A stretch of DNA of 6,771 nt from JAXJSP01 sp036310005 (GCA_036310005.1 JAXJSP010000024.1:1-6771); one strand, 5' to 3'. Shown: positions 1 through 5,755, numbered from the stretch's first letter. Program-made: numbers and translations. The notes: generated by a model not told the origin, from the sequence alone.

Positions 1-128
1 CCGTTGACGAGCTTGAGGCAAGCCCAAATGCAAGCTTTATCCGTGTAATAAGTGGGAACAGCCTTGACGATGTGCAAAGGATATTGAACAGAATTGAGAG
101 GATAGCTTATGAACAAGCCAATAATTAA
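1..128 (+). CDS. 3' end of small RL-x2-LE protein (second copy of the gene starting at 6524)
   Basis: The window opens inside a codon. From base 3 the frame reads VDELEASPNASF and continues to a TAA at 126-128. This is the C-terminal part of the 74-aa protein that is complete at 6524-6748, seen again because the window runs slightly more than once round the circle. It is not a separate gene. It shows that the 79-aa gene starting at 109 lies directly downstream of the 74-aa gene, with a 20-base overlap in another frame. Confidence 0.85.
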   Translation, partial: VDELEASPNASFIRVISGNSLDDVQRILNRIERIAYEQANN

Positions 129-151
129 AAGACTTACAGAGCTTGAAAAAG
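1..151. repeat. Terminal direct repeat, left copy (circle junction)
   Basis: Bases 1-151 match 6621-6771 at every position but one (g at 17, a at 6637), with a constant offset of 6,620. The difference is in the third position of a Glu codon (GAG/GAA), so it is silent. Reading frames continue smoothly across both copies. The repeat therefore most likely marks the overlap of a circular molecule rather than a biological terminal repeat. A tandem head-to-tail array or integrated multimer would look the same. Confidence 0.93.
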
Positions 152-348
152 AGTTTTTCCGTGATGTGTGGGCTGATATTACATACAATGACGGAAGAAA
201 AGAGCGGTTAAAGATTATTGATGTTTTGAACTTTTACACCAACGGCAAGACACCGCCAAAGATAACCGATGTATCATTTATCGGTGATGTATCACGGCAG
301 GGCATTTTGCCTGACCTTGTAAAATACTTTATCGAAACTAACCGATAA
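109..348 (+). CDS. Small hypothetical protein, last gene of the rightward operon
   Basis: This 79-aa protein has no function I recognise. It starts at an ATG inside the end of the 74-aa gene, overlapping it by 20 bases, so translation is probably coupled. The N-terminus contains PIIKRLTELEKEF, the same (I/V)(I/L)(K/E)RLxxLE motif that opens the two genes before it on the circle (6409 and 6524). A region with ADITYNDG follows, comparable to ILADFDG in the 74-aa neighbour, then a predicted mixed alpha/beta C-terminus. This suggests the gene arose by duplication. It has no signal peptide or membrane segment. Its TAA lies just before the hairpin terminator at 359-387, so it closes the operon. Its start is seen again at 6729-6771. 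Confidence 0.85.
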   Translation: MNKPIIKRLTELEKEFFRDVWADITYNDGRKERLKIIDVLNFYTNGKTPPKITDVSFIGDVSRQGILPDLVKYFIETNR

Positions 349-358
349 GCAACAAAAA

Positions 359-387
359 AGCGGTTGAGGATTTACACCTTAACCGCT
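359..387. terminator. Bidirectional intrinsic terminator between convergent units
   Basis: An 11-bp stem (AGCGGTTGAGG at 359-369 with CCTTAACCGCT at 377-387) closes a 7-base loop. All pairs are Watson-Crick except one G-T wobble. Five A residues precede the stem and six T residues follow it (390-395), so it has the shape of a Rho-independent terminator on both strands. It lies between the end of the rightward operon (348) and the end of the leftward recombinase gene (405), where one hairpin can serve both units. Confidence 0.9.
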
Positions 388-450
388 GATTTTTTATGTA
401 GGTATTAAAGCCAAACCGTTACTACAAAGGCATTTTTCAAGTAGTAGGTG
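388..450. other. Candidate attP region beside the recombinase 3' end
   Basis: Large serine recombinases usually recombine at an attP close to their own gene. The only non-coding space beside this one is 349-404. From 398 to 446 the sequence contains GTAGGTA (398-404), TTACTAC (419-425) and GTAGTA (441-446). TACTAC at 420-425 and GTAGTA at 441-446 form a perfect 6-bp inverted repeat with a 15-base spacer, and the region runs into the last codons of the recombinase. The placement is inferred from position and weak dyad symmetry only. The crossover dinucleotide cannot be assigned. Confidence 0.22.
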
Positions 451-1958
451 TTCACTTTATACCTGTTTGGTGGAGCGGACTGTTCTAAAAATGAACACTC
501 AAACGCTTTATTGTCTGCCTCAATATCCGATAAAAGCTTATCATCAATAGTTATCGGCGTATCTCCGCTATTGAAAATAAAGGATATTTTATCATCATAC
601 AAGTATATAGCATTCACAAATACATTGATGAGAGTTTTCCTGTATCTTATATCGTCCGCTTTTCCTTTTTGTAATTGTTTGAGGAAAAACTTAATATCAG
701 TTACCGTCAAATGCACTTGACTTGCTTTTTCAATGGCGAACTGCTTTTCTATTTCCGCTCTCTCATTCTGTAATTTTACAACTTGCTCATACATCAACTT
801 GCGGACACTTTCCTCACCGCATTCAGCAATAGCACTTGCGACATTTTCCTGTTTGCGTGTGTTCTCTTTCAAAAGCTTTTGCAAGCGTTTATAATTTGAG
901 TTGTCCTGTTCTTTTTCGCAAAGAGCCACAACTTCACGAGCAATCCTTTGTATGTTCTCATCTGTTAAAAGCTTGCGACATTCAGAAATAACAAGGTTTT
1001 CGATATAATCTTTATCGACTAACTTTTTATCACACACCTTTTTGATTTTGCCGTTGCAAGCGTAATAATGATAATGTTTGCCGAGCTTACCTGTACCGCC
1101 GTACCCTCTCATCATTTCTTTACAATGACCGCAGAATAATTTTGTAGTCAGTAAATATTCCTCTTTTGCCTTTGCTTTTGCAGGGGCTTTTTTGTTTGTT
1201 TCCATTATCCGAGCGACTTTATAAAACAAATCATCATCAATAATACGAGGTATTCCGTCAGGTATTTCTTTTTCTTTGTAGGTGTATATGCCAATATACC
1301 GCTTATTTTTCAATATCGTTCTCAAAGAGTTTTTATTGAACGCCACGCCACGAGAGGTTTTATATCCCTGTGCGTTGAGAATATCGCATATTTCAACAAC
1401 GGTTTTACCGCTTGCGTATAACTCAAATATCTGTTGAACTATCGGAGCAGTTGCCTCATCAATATAAAACTGCTTATCAATGATTTTATATCCAAGTGCA
1501 GGATAACCACCTGTGCAAAGACACTTTTCGGCGTTTATATCCATACCACGCCTTATTTTTTGTGATAATTCAGCGGAATAGTATTCAGCCATACTTTCAA
1601 GCAATCCCTCAACGAGAATACCGCTTGCGTCATCTGTGATATTCTCACGAGCGGAATACACTCTGACTCCGTTCTTTTTGAGTTTTGCCTTGTAGGTTGC
1701 ACTATCATAACGGTTACGAGCAAATCTATCTAACTGATAAACGAGAACGCCGTCAAAATGCTTTTTATTGCTATCCTCAATCATTTTAAGAAATTGAGGA
1801 CGGTTATCCGTTGTACCTGATAAAGCTCTGTCTATGTATTCGGCAATAACAGTATATCCCTGTTTGTGTGCGAAATCGTAACAGGTTTTAAGTTGTCCCT
1901 CAATGCTCTGTTCATTCTGTGAGTGTGAGGAAAAACGAGCATATATAACTACATTCAT
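405..1958 (-). CDS. Large serine recombinase (site-specific integrase)
   Basis: This 517-aa protein is a full-length large serine recombinase, expected to integrate and excise the circle through a covalent Ser-DNA intermediate. The N-terminal resolvase domain (about 1-145) starts IYARFSS, with likely nucleophile Ser10 next to Arg8. It also has QSIEGQ at 17-22 and the catalytic DRFAR at 77-81. A Recombinase domain follows (about 150-250). A zinc ribbon uses Cys276, Cys279, Cys301 and Cys309. A charged coiled coil (about 352-415) precedes a C-terminal tail. The ATG at 1958 is well supported: AGGAGG (1975-1970) lies 11 bases upstream, inside the last codons of the upstream gene, which it overlaps by ATGA. 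It is probably transcribed from the leftward promoter near 2930. It differs from small resolvases by length and zinc ribbon, and resembles the TnpX/TndX class found in clostridial elements. The integration target cannot be told from this window. Confidence 0.96.
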   Translation of the reverse strand: MNVVIYARFSSHSQNEQSIEGQLKTCYDFAHKQGYTVIAEYIDRALSGTTDNRPQFLKMIEDSNKKHFDGVLVYQLDRFARNRYDSATYKAKLKKNGVRVYSARENITDDASGILVEGLLESMAEYYSAELSQKIRRGMDINAEKCLCTGGYPALGYKIIDKQFYIDEATAPIVQQIFELYASGKTVVEICDILNAQGYKTSRGVAFNKNSLRTILKNKRYIGIYTYKEKEIPDGIPRIIDDDLFYKVARIMETNKKAPAKAKAKEEYLLTTKLFCGHCKEMMRGYGGTGKLGKHYHYYACNGKIKKVCDKKLVDKDYIENLVISECRKLLTDENIQRIAREVVALCEKEQDNSNYKRLQKLLKENTRKQENVASAIAECGEESVRKLMYEQVVKLQNERAEIEKQFAIEKASQVHLTVTDIKFFLKQLQKGKADDIRYRKTLINVFVNAIYLYDDKISFIFNSGDTPITIDDKLLSDIEADNKAFECSFLEQSAPPNRYKVNTYYLKNAFVVTVWL

Positions 1959-2884
1959 AATCCCATTAACCTCCTTTTTTCTGCGTTTGATTTACGCCTG
2001 TTTGGGCGTTCTTGTTTTGGCATTTCATCAGAATATAAATAACGATGTAGCACGAGGATATTTTCTTTGTTTGGTGCTTTTTTCAAATTATCCATAAGGC
2101 ATTTATATGTTTTATTAAGGTTTTCGCAAGCCTCATCATCACCCTCTATGTACCATTTATTATAGATAGTCTTTTTTCTATCTCTAAATCTTCTTTTTAT
2201 GGTATCAATCGCATTAACACAAGAGGCTTTTTCTCTTAATACCTTTGTATCACAATCAACCATATCAAAGCAGGGGCTTAATCTTTTGCAATATTCTTCT
2301 TTAAGAGTTTGAGTAAAAAACCACCGCTCACAATGTTTGCATTTTACGAGCTTATATCCGTCAGATAAAGCAAAGTGAATTGTTGAAAAAATAATATCTT
2401 TAATATCTGTGCTTTCGTATTCATAAAAAATTTTATCTGTAACGCTATCTGTTTTCAATGGGAAAAACCTATCGTTGATTATTTCACACAATGTTGGATT
2501 TATATGTATTCTTTTTTCGTTTGCGAACACAGAAAGAAACTCTAAAGAAAAATTATTGTATGAAATATATTGTTTATATAATTTTTCTGCTTTGTGTAAT
2601 TGATGAACAAAAACAAGTGAAGCTTTTTCACTTGCACCGATAAACAAGGTTTTCAATCGCTCAAAGGGATTATCAGTTGCAATCAAATCACCGAGTAAAT
2701 AGGTAAAGTCGAGTAAATAATTATGTGTATAATAGTCAAAAGCGAAATCTTCAAGTGGCGTTTCATTATCATCTAAAGATTTTATATACTCACTTTTCTC
2801 ATCTTGCGAGTCATAATCAAGCCTTAAAGCTATTCGTACTTTAGGAGAGTTTTTTTCATAATAAGCATAATATCGTTGTTTCAA
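1955..2884 (-). CDS. DUF6076-like zinc-binding protein, partner of the recombinase
   Basis: The frame stays open up to 2956, but I place the start at the TTG at 2884-2882 (309 aa, beginning MKQRYYAYYEK). A ribosome binding site AAGGACGGTG (2899-2890) precedes it, and the upstream TTG at 2956 coincides with the -35 box of the promoter. The family (DUF6076-like, from memory) has no settled function. The visible domain is a Cys cluster, CKHCERWFF, then YC and further Cys residues in about 30 residues, followed by a Lys/Arg-rich helical stretch. This resembles the zinc-binding, CGNR-like ends of DNA-binding proteins. The C-terminus is very basic (RPNRRKSNAEKRR), and its codons carry the Shine-Dalgarno of the recombinase gene, which it overlaps by ATGA. 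The tight pairing suggests a regulator or a directionality factor, but that is inference. Confidence 0.8.
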   Translation of the reverse strand: MKQRYYAYYEKNSPKVRIALRLDYDSQDEKSEYIKSLDDNETPLEDFAFDYYTHNYLLDFTYLLGDLIATDNPFERLKTLFIGASEKASLVFVHQLHKAEKLYKQYISYNNFSLEFLSVFANEKRIHINPTLCEIINDRFFPLKTDSVTDKIFYEYESTDIKDIIFSTIHFALSDGYKLVKCKHCERWFFTQTLKEEYCKRLSPCFDMVDCDTKVLREKASCVNAIDTIKRRFRDRKKTIYNKWYIEGDDEACENLNKTYKCLMDNLKKAPNKENILVLHRYLYSDEMPKQERPNRRKSNAEKRRLMGL

Positions 2885-2889
2885 AATAT

Positions 2890-2899
2890 CACCGTCCTT
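2890..2899 (-). promoter_or_regulatory. Ribosome binding site that decides a TTG start
   Basis: On the minus strand AAGGACGGTG runs from 2899 to 2890 and ends five bases before the TTG at 2884. No in-frame ATG occurs nearby. Two TTGs lie further upstream: one at 2923 falls at the predicted transcription start and the other at 2956 falls inside the promoter. This site is the main reason for trimming the gene to 309 aa. Confidence 0.7.
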
Positions 2900-2927
2900 A
2901 AAAGTTAAAATCTCCGTTTTCAATATT

Positions 2928-2956
2928 AGTATATCATAGTTTTTTAACTTTGTCAA
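2928..2956 (-). promoter_or_regulatory. Leftward sigma-A promoter for the recombinase unit
   Basis: Read on the minus strand there is a perfect TTGACA (2956-2951), a 17-base spacer and TATACT (2933-2928), preceded by TG in the extended -10 position (TGaTATACT). The expected transcription start is near 2921, giving a leader of about 37 bases before the TTG start at 2884. The -35 box shares five base pairs with the -35 box of the opposing promoter. Confidence 0.85.
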
Positions 2957-2978
2957 TAGTCTATGGACTTGATATAAT
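2950..2978 (+). promoter_or_regulatory. Rightward sigma-A promoter for the regulator-replication operon
   Basis: TTGTCA (2950-2955), a 17-base spacer and a perfect TATAAT (2973-2978), again with an extended -10 (TGaTATAAT). Transcription should start near 2985 and leave a leader of about 60 bases. The spacer holds ATAG-T-CTAT (2956-2964), and the -10 sits in the perfect 10-base palindrome TATAATTATA (2973-2982). Either could be a repressor half-site arrangement. Confidence 0.85.
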
Positions 2979-3010
2979 TATAGCATAGATGAGGCTTATC
3001 TAAATCTATA

Positions 3011-3030
3011 CAAAAGAGTAGCTACTTTTG
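3011..3030 (+). promoter_or_regulatory. Palindrome in the leader of the HTH regulator gene
   Basis: The leader contains the perfect 10-base palindrome AGTAGCTACT (3017-3026), flanked by CAAAAG on the left and TTTTG on the right. The arms extend with a 2-base offset. It ends exactly where the ribosome binding site GGAAAGTG (3030-3037) begins. It could be an operator bound by the encoded HTH protein or an RNA hairpin that affects initiation. The sequence alone does not decide. Confidence 0.5.
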
Positions 3031-3045
3031 GAAAGTGAAACAACT

Positions 3046-3243
3046 ATGAAACTTTTAGATGTGTTAAGCGAAAGGAACATATCAAAACTACAACTTGCTC
3101 TCAAAGTGGGAATAACGCCGAGCGACCTGTACTGTGCATTGAATGGCACAAAGCCGTTCTATCCGAAATATAAAAGAAAAATATCGGAATTTTTACAGAT
3201 TGACGAGGCAGAGCTTTTCGCAGAGAGCGAGGGCAAAAAATGA
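3046..3243 (+). CDS. Small Cro/CI-type helix-turn-helix regulator
   Basis: This 65-aa protein is essentially one XRE-family DNA-binding domain. The helix-turn-helix is at about residues 12-34 (ISKLQLALKVGITPSDLYCALNG), with the usual Gln, Ala, Gly pattern, followed by helices containing KRKISEFLQIDEAELF. It is the first gene of the rightward operon, so it is well placed to bind the shared promoter region and set the balance between integration and replication, like Cro or Str. A TTG at 3028 would add six residues. The ATG at 3046 is preferred because GGAAAGTG (3030-3037) lies eight bases before it. The last codons (AGC GAG GGC) supply the Shine-Dalgarno of the next gene, whose ATG overlaps its TGA. 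Confidence 0.88.
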   Translation: MKLLDVLSERNISKLQLALKVGITPSDLYCALNGTKPFYPKYKRKISEFLQIDEAELFAESEGKK

Positions 3244-3386
3244 TTGAATTATCAAACAAACAAGCACGAGAAATAGCCCTCTCTATTTATTCCGATATTT
3301 CCGAATACATAGCAAATCATAAAGAGGAATATTTAGCATTTTTAGAGGAAGAAAAAAAGGCGGTGATAAGTATTGACGGACAATGA
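3240..3386 (+). CDS. Small acidic helical protein between regulator and RepA-like ATPase
   Basis: The frame encodes 48 aa beginning MIELSNKQAREIALSIY. It is overlapped by ATGA at its start and by 14 bases with the ATPase gene at its end, so the three genes look translationally coupled. The protein is predicted all-helical and acidic, with LAFLEEEKKA near the end. I recall similar short proteins in this position in clostridial Rep-bearing elements, but no function is known to me. An accessory factor for the ATPase or an anti-repressor would fit the context. The GAGGG within 3228-3234 serves as the ribosome binding site. Confidence 0.75.
   Translation: MIELSNKQAREIALSIYSDISEYIANHKEEYLAFLEEEKKAVISIDGQ
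3357..3365 (+). promoter_or_regulatory. Ribosome binding site that supports a TTG start at 3373
   Basis: AAGGCGGTG ends seven bases before the TTG at 3373. The first in-frame ATG of the ATPase gene is 13 codons further on and lacks a comparable site. The TTG is therefore the likely start. Confidence 0.65.
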
Positions 3387-4485
3387 AAAATTTGATTTTT
3401 GCTTGTTGAATATGTCATCAGAGGAAATATCAAGGCTGTTAAATGACGGATTTTCTATTGATGATATTTGCGAGGCTGTCAAGAATGTATCACAAAGAAC
3501 GGTTGAAAGCTTTAATTTCTTTACTATCTCAAATTTGACCGATGAAGAAAAGATACCGCCTGAATTTATCGTTGAAAGCCTTGTACCTGTGGGGCTGACA
3601 TTTATCAGCGGTGCTCCAAAGCTCCGAAAGTCTTTTTTAGCTTTACAGTTAGCCTCTGCCGTTGCAACAGGCACGGACTTTTTATCATTCAGAACAAAGC
3701 AATGCACAGTTTGTTATTTTGACCTTGAGGGCTCAAAAAGTCGTATTTCAAGCCGTTCAGACAAAATGGGTATTGTAATGCCTGATAACCTTTTAATATC
3801 GAATACGCTTGAAAATGGCATTGCTGACGGACTTATAGAACAGCTGTCTGCATTGATTGACAACAGGCAAGATATACGCCTTATTATCCTTGATACATAC
3901 AGCAGAGCAAGAGGCACATTCAAAACATACGGAGCAAACGCCTATGACAGCGATGTGCAACTTTTATCACCTTTACAGAGGTTTGCAATCAATAAGAAAA
4001 TAGCCGTTTTATGCGTACATCACGACAAAAAGGGAGCGGGATTTTGTAATGATACCTTTGAACGCTTGTCAGGTACAATGGGTATTTCAGGCTCTTGCGA
4101 TAGTGTGCTAAATCTTATCGGTGACGGAAAGCGTTTTGACGGTAGAGCTACACTTGAATATTGTCCGAGAGATGTAAAAGGGGGCGAATTAAAGCTCTGT
4201 TTTGATGATAGCTCTTGCAGGTGGAAAATATCGGAGTTTACAGAGGAAAACAATCCTTTTGTGCTATGGGTAAAAGACAATATCCCCGACAAAAGCAAAA
4301 GCATTTTTATTCCTTATGCAGAGGCATATTCAGGAGCTTATCACAAATATTCCGAAAAGCCTCACGAGGCAATTTTGAAAGCCGTTGCAGAAAACAAACA
4401 ACTGTTATTTTCTGAATATGATGTTGCTATTCAAACAGGTGTAAAAAGCAATGACAAAAGAGGTATAAGGATATTCAGAGTATAA
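3373..4485 (+). CDS. RepA-like RecA-fold ATPase (AAA_25 family), probable replication helicase
   Basis: This 370-aa protein looks like the replication protein of the element. RepA-like ATPases form hexameric RecA-fold motors that open the origin or unwind DNA. The P-loop is GAPKLRKS (80-87): Lys86 and Ser87 are in place, but the Gly normally before the Lys is Arg85. Next come VCYFDLEG (113-120) with Glu119, Walker B LIILDTYSR (170-178) with Asp174, and CVHHDKKG (214-221). SGTMGISGSCDSVLNL (233-248) matches the SGT-x-A-x-x-G-x-x-D-x-V pattern of the family. The first 60 residues are an acidic helical extension. The tail (about 290-370) may hold a winged-helix-like DNA-binding end. No primase motif was seen. 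The gene is followed by the repeat-rich gap at 4486-4615. Confidence 0.88.
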   Translation: MTDNEKFDFCLLNMSSEEISRLLNDGFSIDDICEAVKNVSQRTVESFNFFTISNLTDEEKIPPEFIVESLVPVGLTFISGAPKLRKSFLALQLASAVATGTDFLSFRTKQCTVCYFDLEGSKSRISSRSDKMGIVMPDNLLISNTLENGIADGLIEQLSALIDNRQDIRLIILDTYSRARGTFKTYGANAYDSDVQLLSPLQRFAINKKIAVLCVHHDKKGAGFCNDTFERLSGTMGISGSCDSVLNLIGDGKRFDGRATLEYCPRDVKGGELKLCFDDSSCRWKISEFTEENNPFVLWVKDNIPDKSKSIFIPYAEAYSGAYHKYSEKPHEAILKAVAENKQLLFSEYDVAIQTGVKSNDKRGIRIFRV

Positions 4486-4492
4486 AAAGGCT

Positions 4493-4587
4493 GTGTCCGT
4501 CTGTCCCTTATGGGCTATCTAATATAAAAATAGGGACTAAAAGACGAATTATTCTTCCGCTATTGTCCCCTGTGGGACGGACGACAC
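4493..4587. other. GTCC/GGAC repeat cluster around an AT-rich core, candidate replication origin
   Basis: This gap, the longest non-coding stretch apart from the promoter region, has left arm GTGTCCGTCTGTCCC (4493-4507) and right arm GGGACGGACGACAC (4574-4587). The arms can pair over 14 bp with one bulged C and one wobble. GTCC-type words repeat in the left arm, and GGAC-type words repeat in inverted order in the right. A further GGGAC lies in the middle (4533-4537) and GTCCC at 4565-4569, within an AT-rich core (about 4516-4560). GTCCC-CTGT-GGGAC (4565-4578) is a local hairpin. In staphylococcal pathogenicity islands the origin lies 3' of rep with repeats on both sides of an AT-rich core, which supports an origin here. 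A structured RNA or attenuator upstream of 4616 is the alternative. Confidence 0.45.
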
Positions 4588-4615
4588 CGCTATATCAAAG
4601 GAGTGATTTTATTTT

Positions 4616-4753
4616 ATGGAAAATTCAGCGGTTTACATTGAAAAGGTATTGAAACACTATTACAAGAAACTTGCTAAATTAAAAAAGGAACTCAAAGAAA
4701 CCGAAGATATAATCACGGTTTTTGAGGAATTGAAAAGAGGTGAAAACAAATGA
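4616..4753 (+). CDS. Small charged helical protein (45 aa)
   Basis: The 45-aa frame starts at an ATG ten bases after GGAGTG (4600-4605). Its middle is a Lys/Glu-rich helix (HYYKKLAKLKKELKETED), likely coiled coil. There is no signal peptide or membrane segment. Its end supplies AGAGGTG (4736-4742) as the ribosome binding site of the next gene, and the two overlap by ATGA. The function is unknown. The spacing and coupling, rather than homology, make it a credible gene. It resembles the short helical proteins common in phage and satellite operons. Confidence 0.7.
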   Translation: MENSAVYIEKVLKHYYKKLAKLKKELKETEDIITVFEELKRGENK

Positions 4754-4896
4754 CAGATTATAACGCAATGCTTATCGACCTTTTGAATGATAAAATCAGA
4801 CAATGGGAGCGGAAATGTGATGAGCAAAGAAAAGAAATCAATCGGTTAAAAAAACAGCTCCGAGAGATTAAGAAAAACGAAAGCGAGGGCGAATGA
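4750..4896 (+). CDS. Small charged helical protein (48 aa)
   Basis: The frame encodes 48 aa, overlaps the previous gene by ATGA and abuts the next one without a gap. The first part is MTDYNAMLIDLLNDK, and the rest is a strongly charged helix (EQRKEINRLKKQLREIKK) with heptad-like Leu/Ile spacing, suggesting a short coiled coil. The end, NESEGE, is coded by AGC GAG GGC GAA, which also serves as the ribosome binding site of the gene at 4897. The function is not recognised. Together with the 45-aa neighbour it may form a two-protein helical complex. Confidence 0.72.
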   Translation: MTDYNAMLIDLLNDKIRQWERKCDEQRKEINRLKKQLREIKKNESEGE

Positions 4897-5367
4897 ATGA
4901 CCGAAACCGAAAAGATAGAAAAACGCAGGGCGTATCAAAGAGAGTATTATAAAAATTATCGCAAAGGCAAAAAAGCCCTTGAATATGTGTGCAATGTTGA
5001 ACAGGCAAAAAAGGACAGAGAAAAAAGGCGAAAGCTTTTACAAAAAATTGCTTGTTGTTTGCTTGTTGCTGTGTGTTTGATGTGTTTTTCAGCTTGCGAT
5101 AATGAGCCGAAAATACTATATCAGAGTGAAAGTGTTGAGGTTGTCCGAGAGGGCAATAAAACGGCTGTATATGACCTTTTAGCAGATAAGGAATACTCTT
5201 TCCGCTCCGTTCGTGTAAAGCATTCTGAAAGCGTTTTCGAGCCTTATACAACGGTTGACACCGATACAATAAAAATCGAGATTATACCGTCAGGCTTGCG
5301 AGTATATGACAAGACGGCAAACAAGATTTTTACATATCAGCGAAAAAGTTTACACAATAAGGGGTGA
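4897..5367 (+). CDS. Probable membrane-anchored protein or lipoprotein with long basic N-terminus
   Basis: The protein is 156 aa. Residues 1-50 are soluble and very basic, including RRAYQREYYKNYRKGKK and KKDREKRRKLLQK. Residues 51-66 are hydrophobic (IACCLLVAVCLMCFSA) and run into Cys67. FSAC is a weak lipobox, with Phe where Leu is usual at -3. If cleaved, residues 67-156 would be an extracellular lipoprotein. If not, the protein is a single-pass membrane protein with its N-terminus inside. The outer part looks beta-rich, with several Val/Ile/Thr strands, and contains no motif I know. The start at 4897 is fixed by GAGGG at 4885-4889 and by the abutting upstream stop. An exported product inside a replication operon is odd, and may mark a cargo gene that alters the host surface. 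Confidence 0.75.
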   Translation: MTETEKIEKRRAYQREYYKNYRKGKKALEYVCNVEQAKKDREKRRKLLQKIACCLLVAVCLMCFSACDNEPKILYQSESVEVVREGNKTAVYDLLADKEYSFRSVRVKHSESVFEPYTTVDTDTIKIEIIPSGLRVYDKTANKIFTYQRKSLHNKG

Positions 5368-5371
5368 TTAA

Positions 5372-5734
5372 ATGGAATTGAAACCGAAAGACGAACACAT
5401 CTTGACCGCTCTGTTATCCTGTGGGAGTATAGCGGAAGCCGAGAAAATTTCAGGCGTTAGCCGTACCACGATTTACAACAGGCTTGCAGATGAAACATTC
5501 AAGGCAGAATATGACCGCAGGCGTTCACTTGTTTTGAATGAGGCTTGTAATTCACTACAAGCAACATTGACAAAGGCGGTTGACACAATCAGGGGTATTA
5601 TGGAAGATACGGACACAGCTCCGCAGGTGCGATTAAATGCCTCTGCCCTGATATTGCAAAATTGCTTGAAGTACACCGAACAGGCAGACATAATTTCAAG
5701 AATTGAAGAACTTGAAAAAAGTATGAATAATTAA
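5372..5734 (+). CDS. HTH DNA-binding protein resembling phage terminase small subunits
   Basis: The protein is 120 aa. The N-terminal helix-turn-helix at about residues 17-40 (CGSIAEAEKISGVSRTTIYNRLAD) leads into a long helix (FKAEYDRRRSLVLNEACN). An all-helical oligomerisation-like part then carries the TAPQVRLNASALILQN pattern common in TerS-like and phBC6A51-type HTH proteins. A short coiled end (ISRIEELEKS) closes it. In phages such proteins recognise the packaging site. In satellites a TerS redirects packaging of the helper phage. No large terminase is present here, so a packaging role would depend on a helper. A plain regulatory or plasmid-maintenance role is the alternative. A strong site, AAGGGGTG (5359-5366), precedes the ATG by five bases. 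Confidence 0.8.
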   Translation: MELKPKDEHILTALLSCGSIAEAEKISGVSRTTIYNRLADETFKAEYDRRRSLVLNEACNSLQATLTKAVDTIRGIMEDTDTAPQVRLNASALILQNCLKYTEQADIISRIEELEKSMNN

Positions 5735-5755
5735 ATTATAAGGAGATTTTGAACT

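Noticed and set aside
448..720. 90-aa open frame on the plus strand inside the recombinase gene
   Set aside because: It lies opposite a well-supported recombinase, has no good ribosome binding site and encodes no recognisable motif.
4565..4578. GTCCC-CTGT-GGGAC hairpin as a terminator after the ATPase gene
   Set aside because: No T-tract follows it, and the downstream genes have no promoter of their own that I could find, so transcription must pass through.
4868..5269. 133-aa open frame on the minus strand opposite the membrane protein gene
   Set aside because: It has no ribosome binding site or promoter and is opposite a gene with a clear start and operon context.
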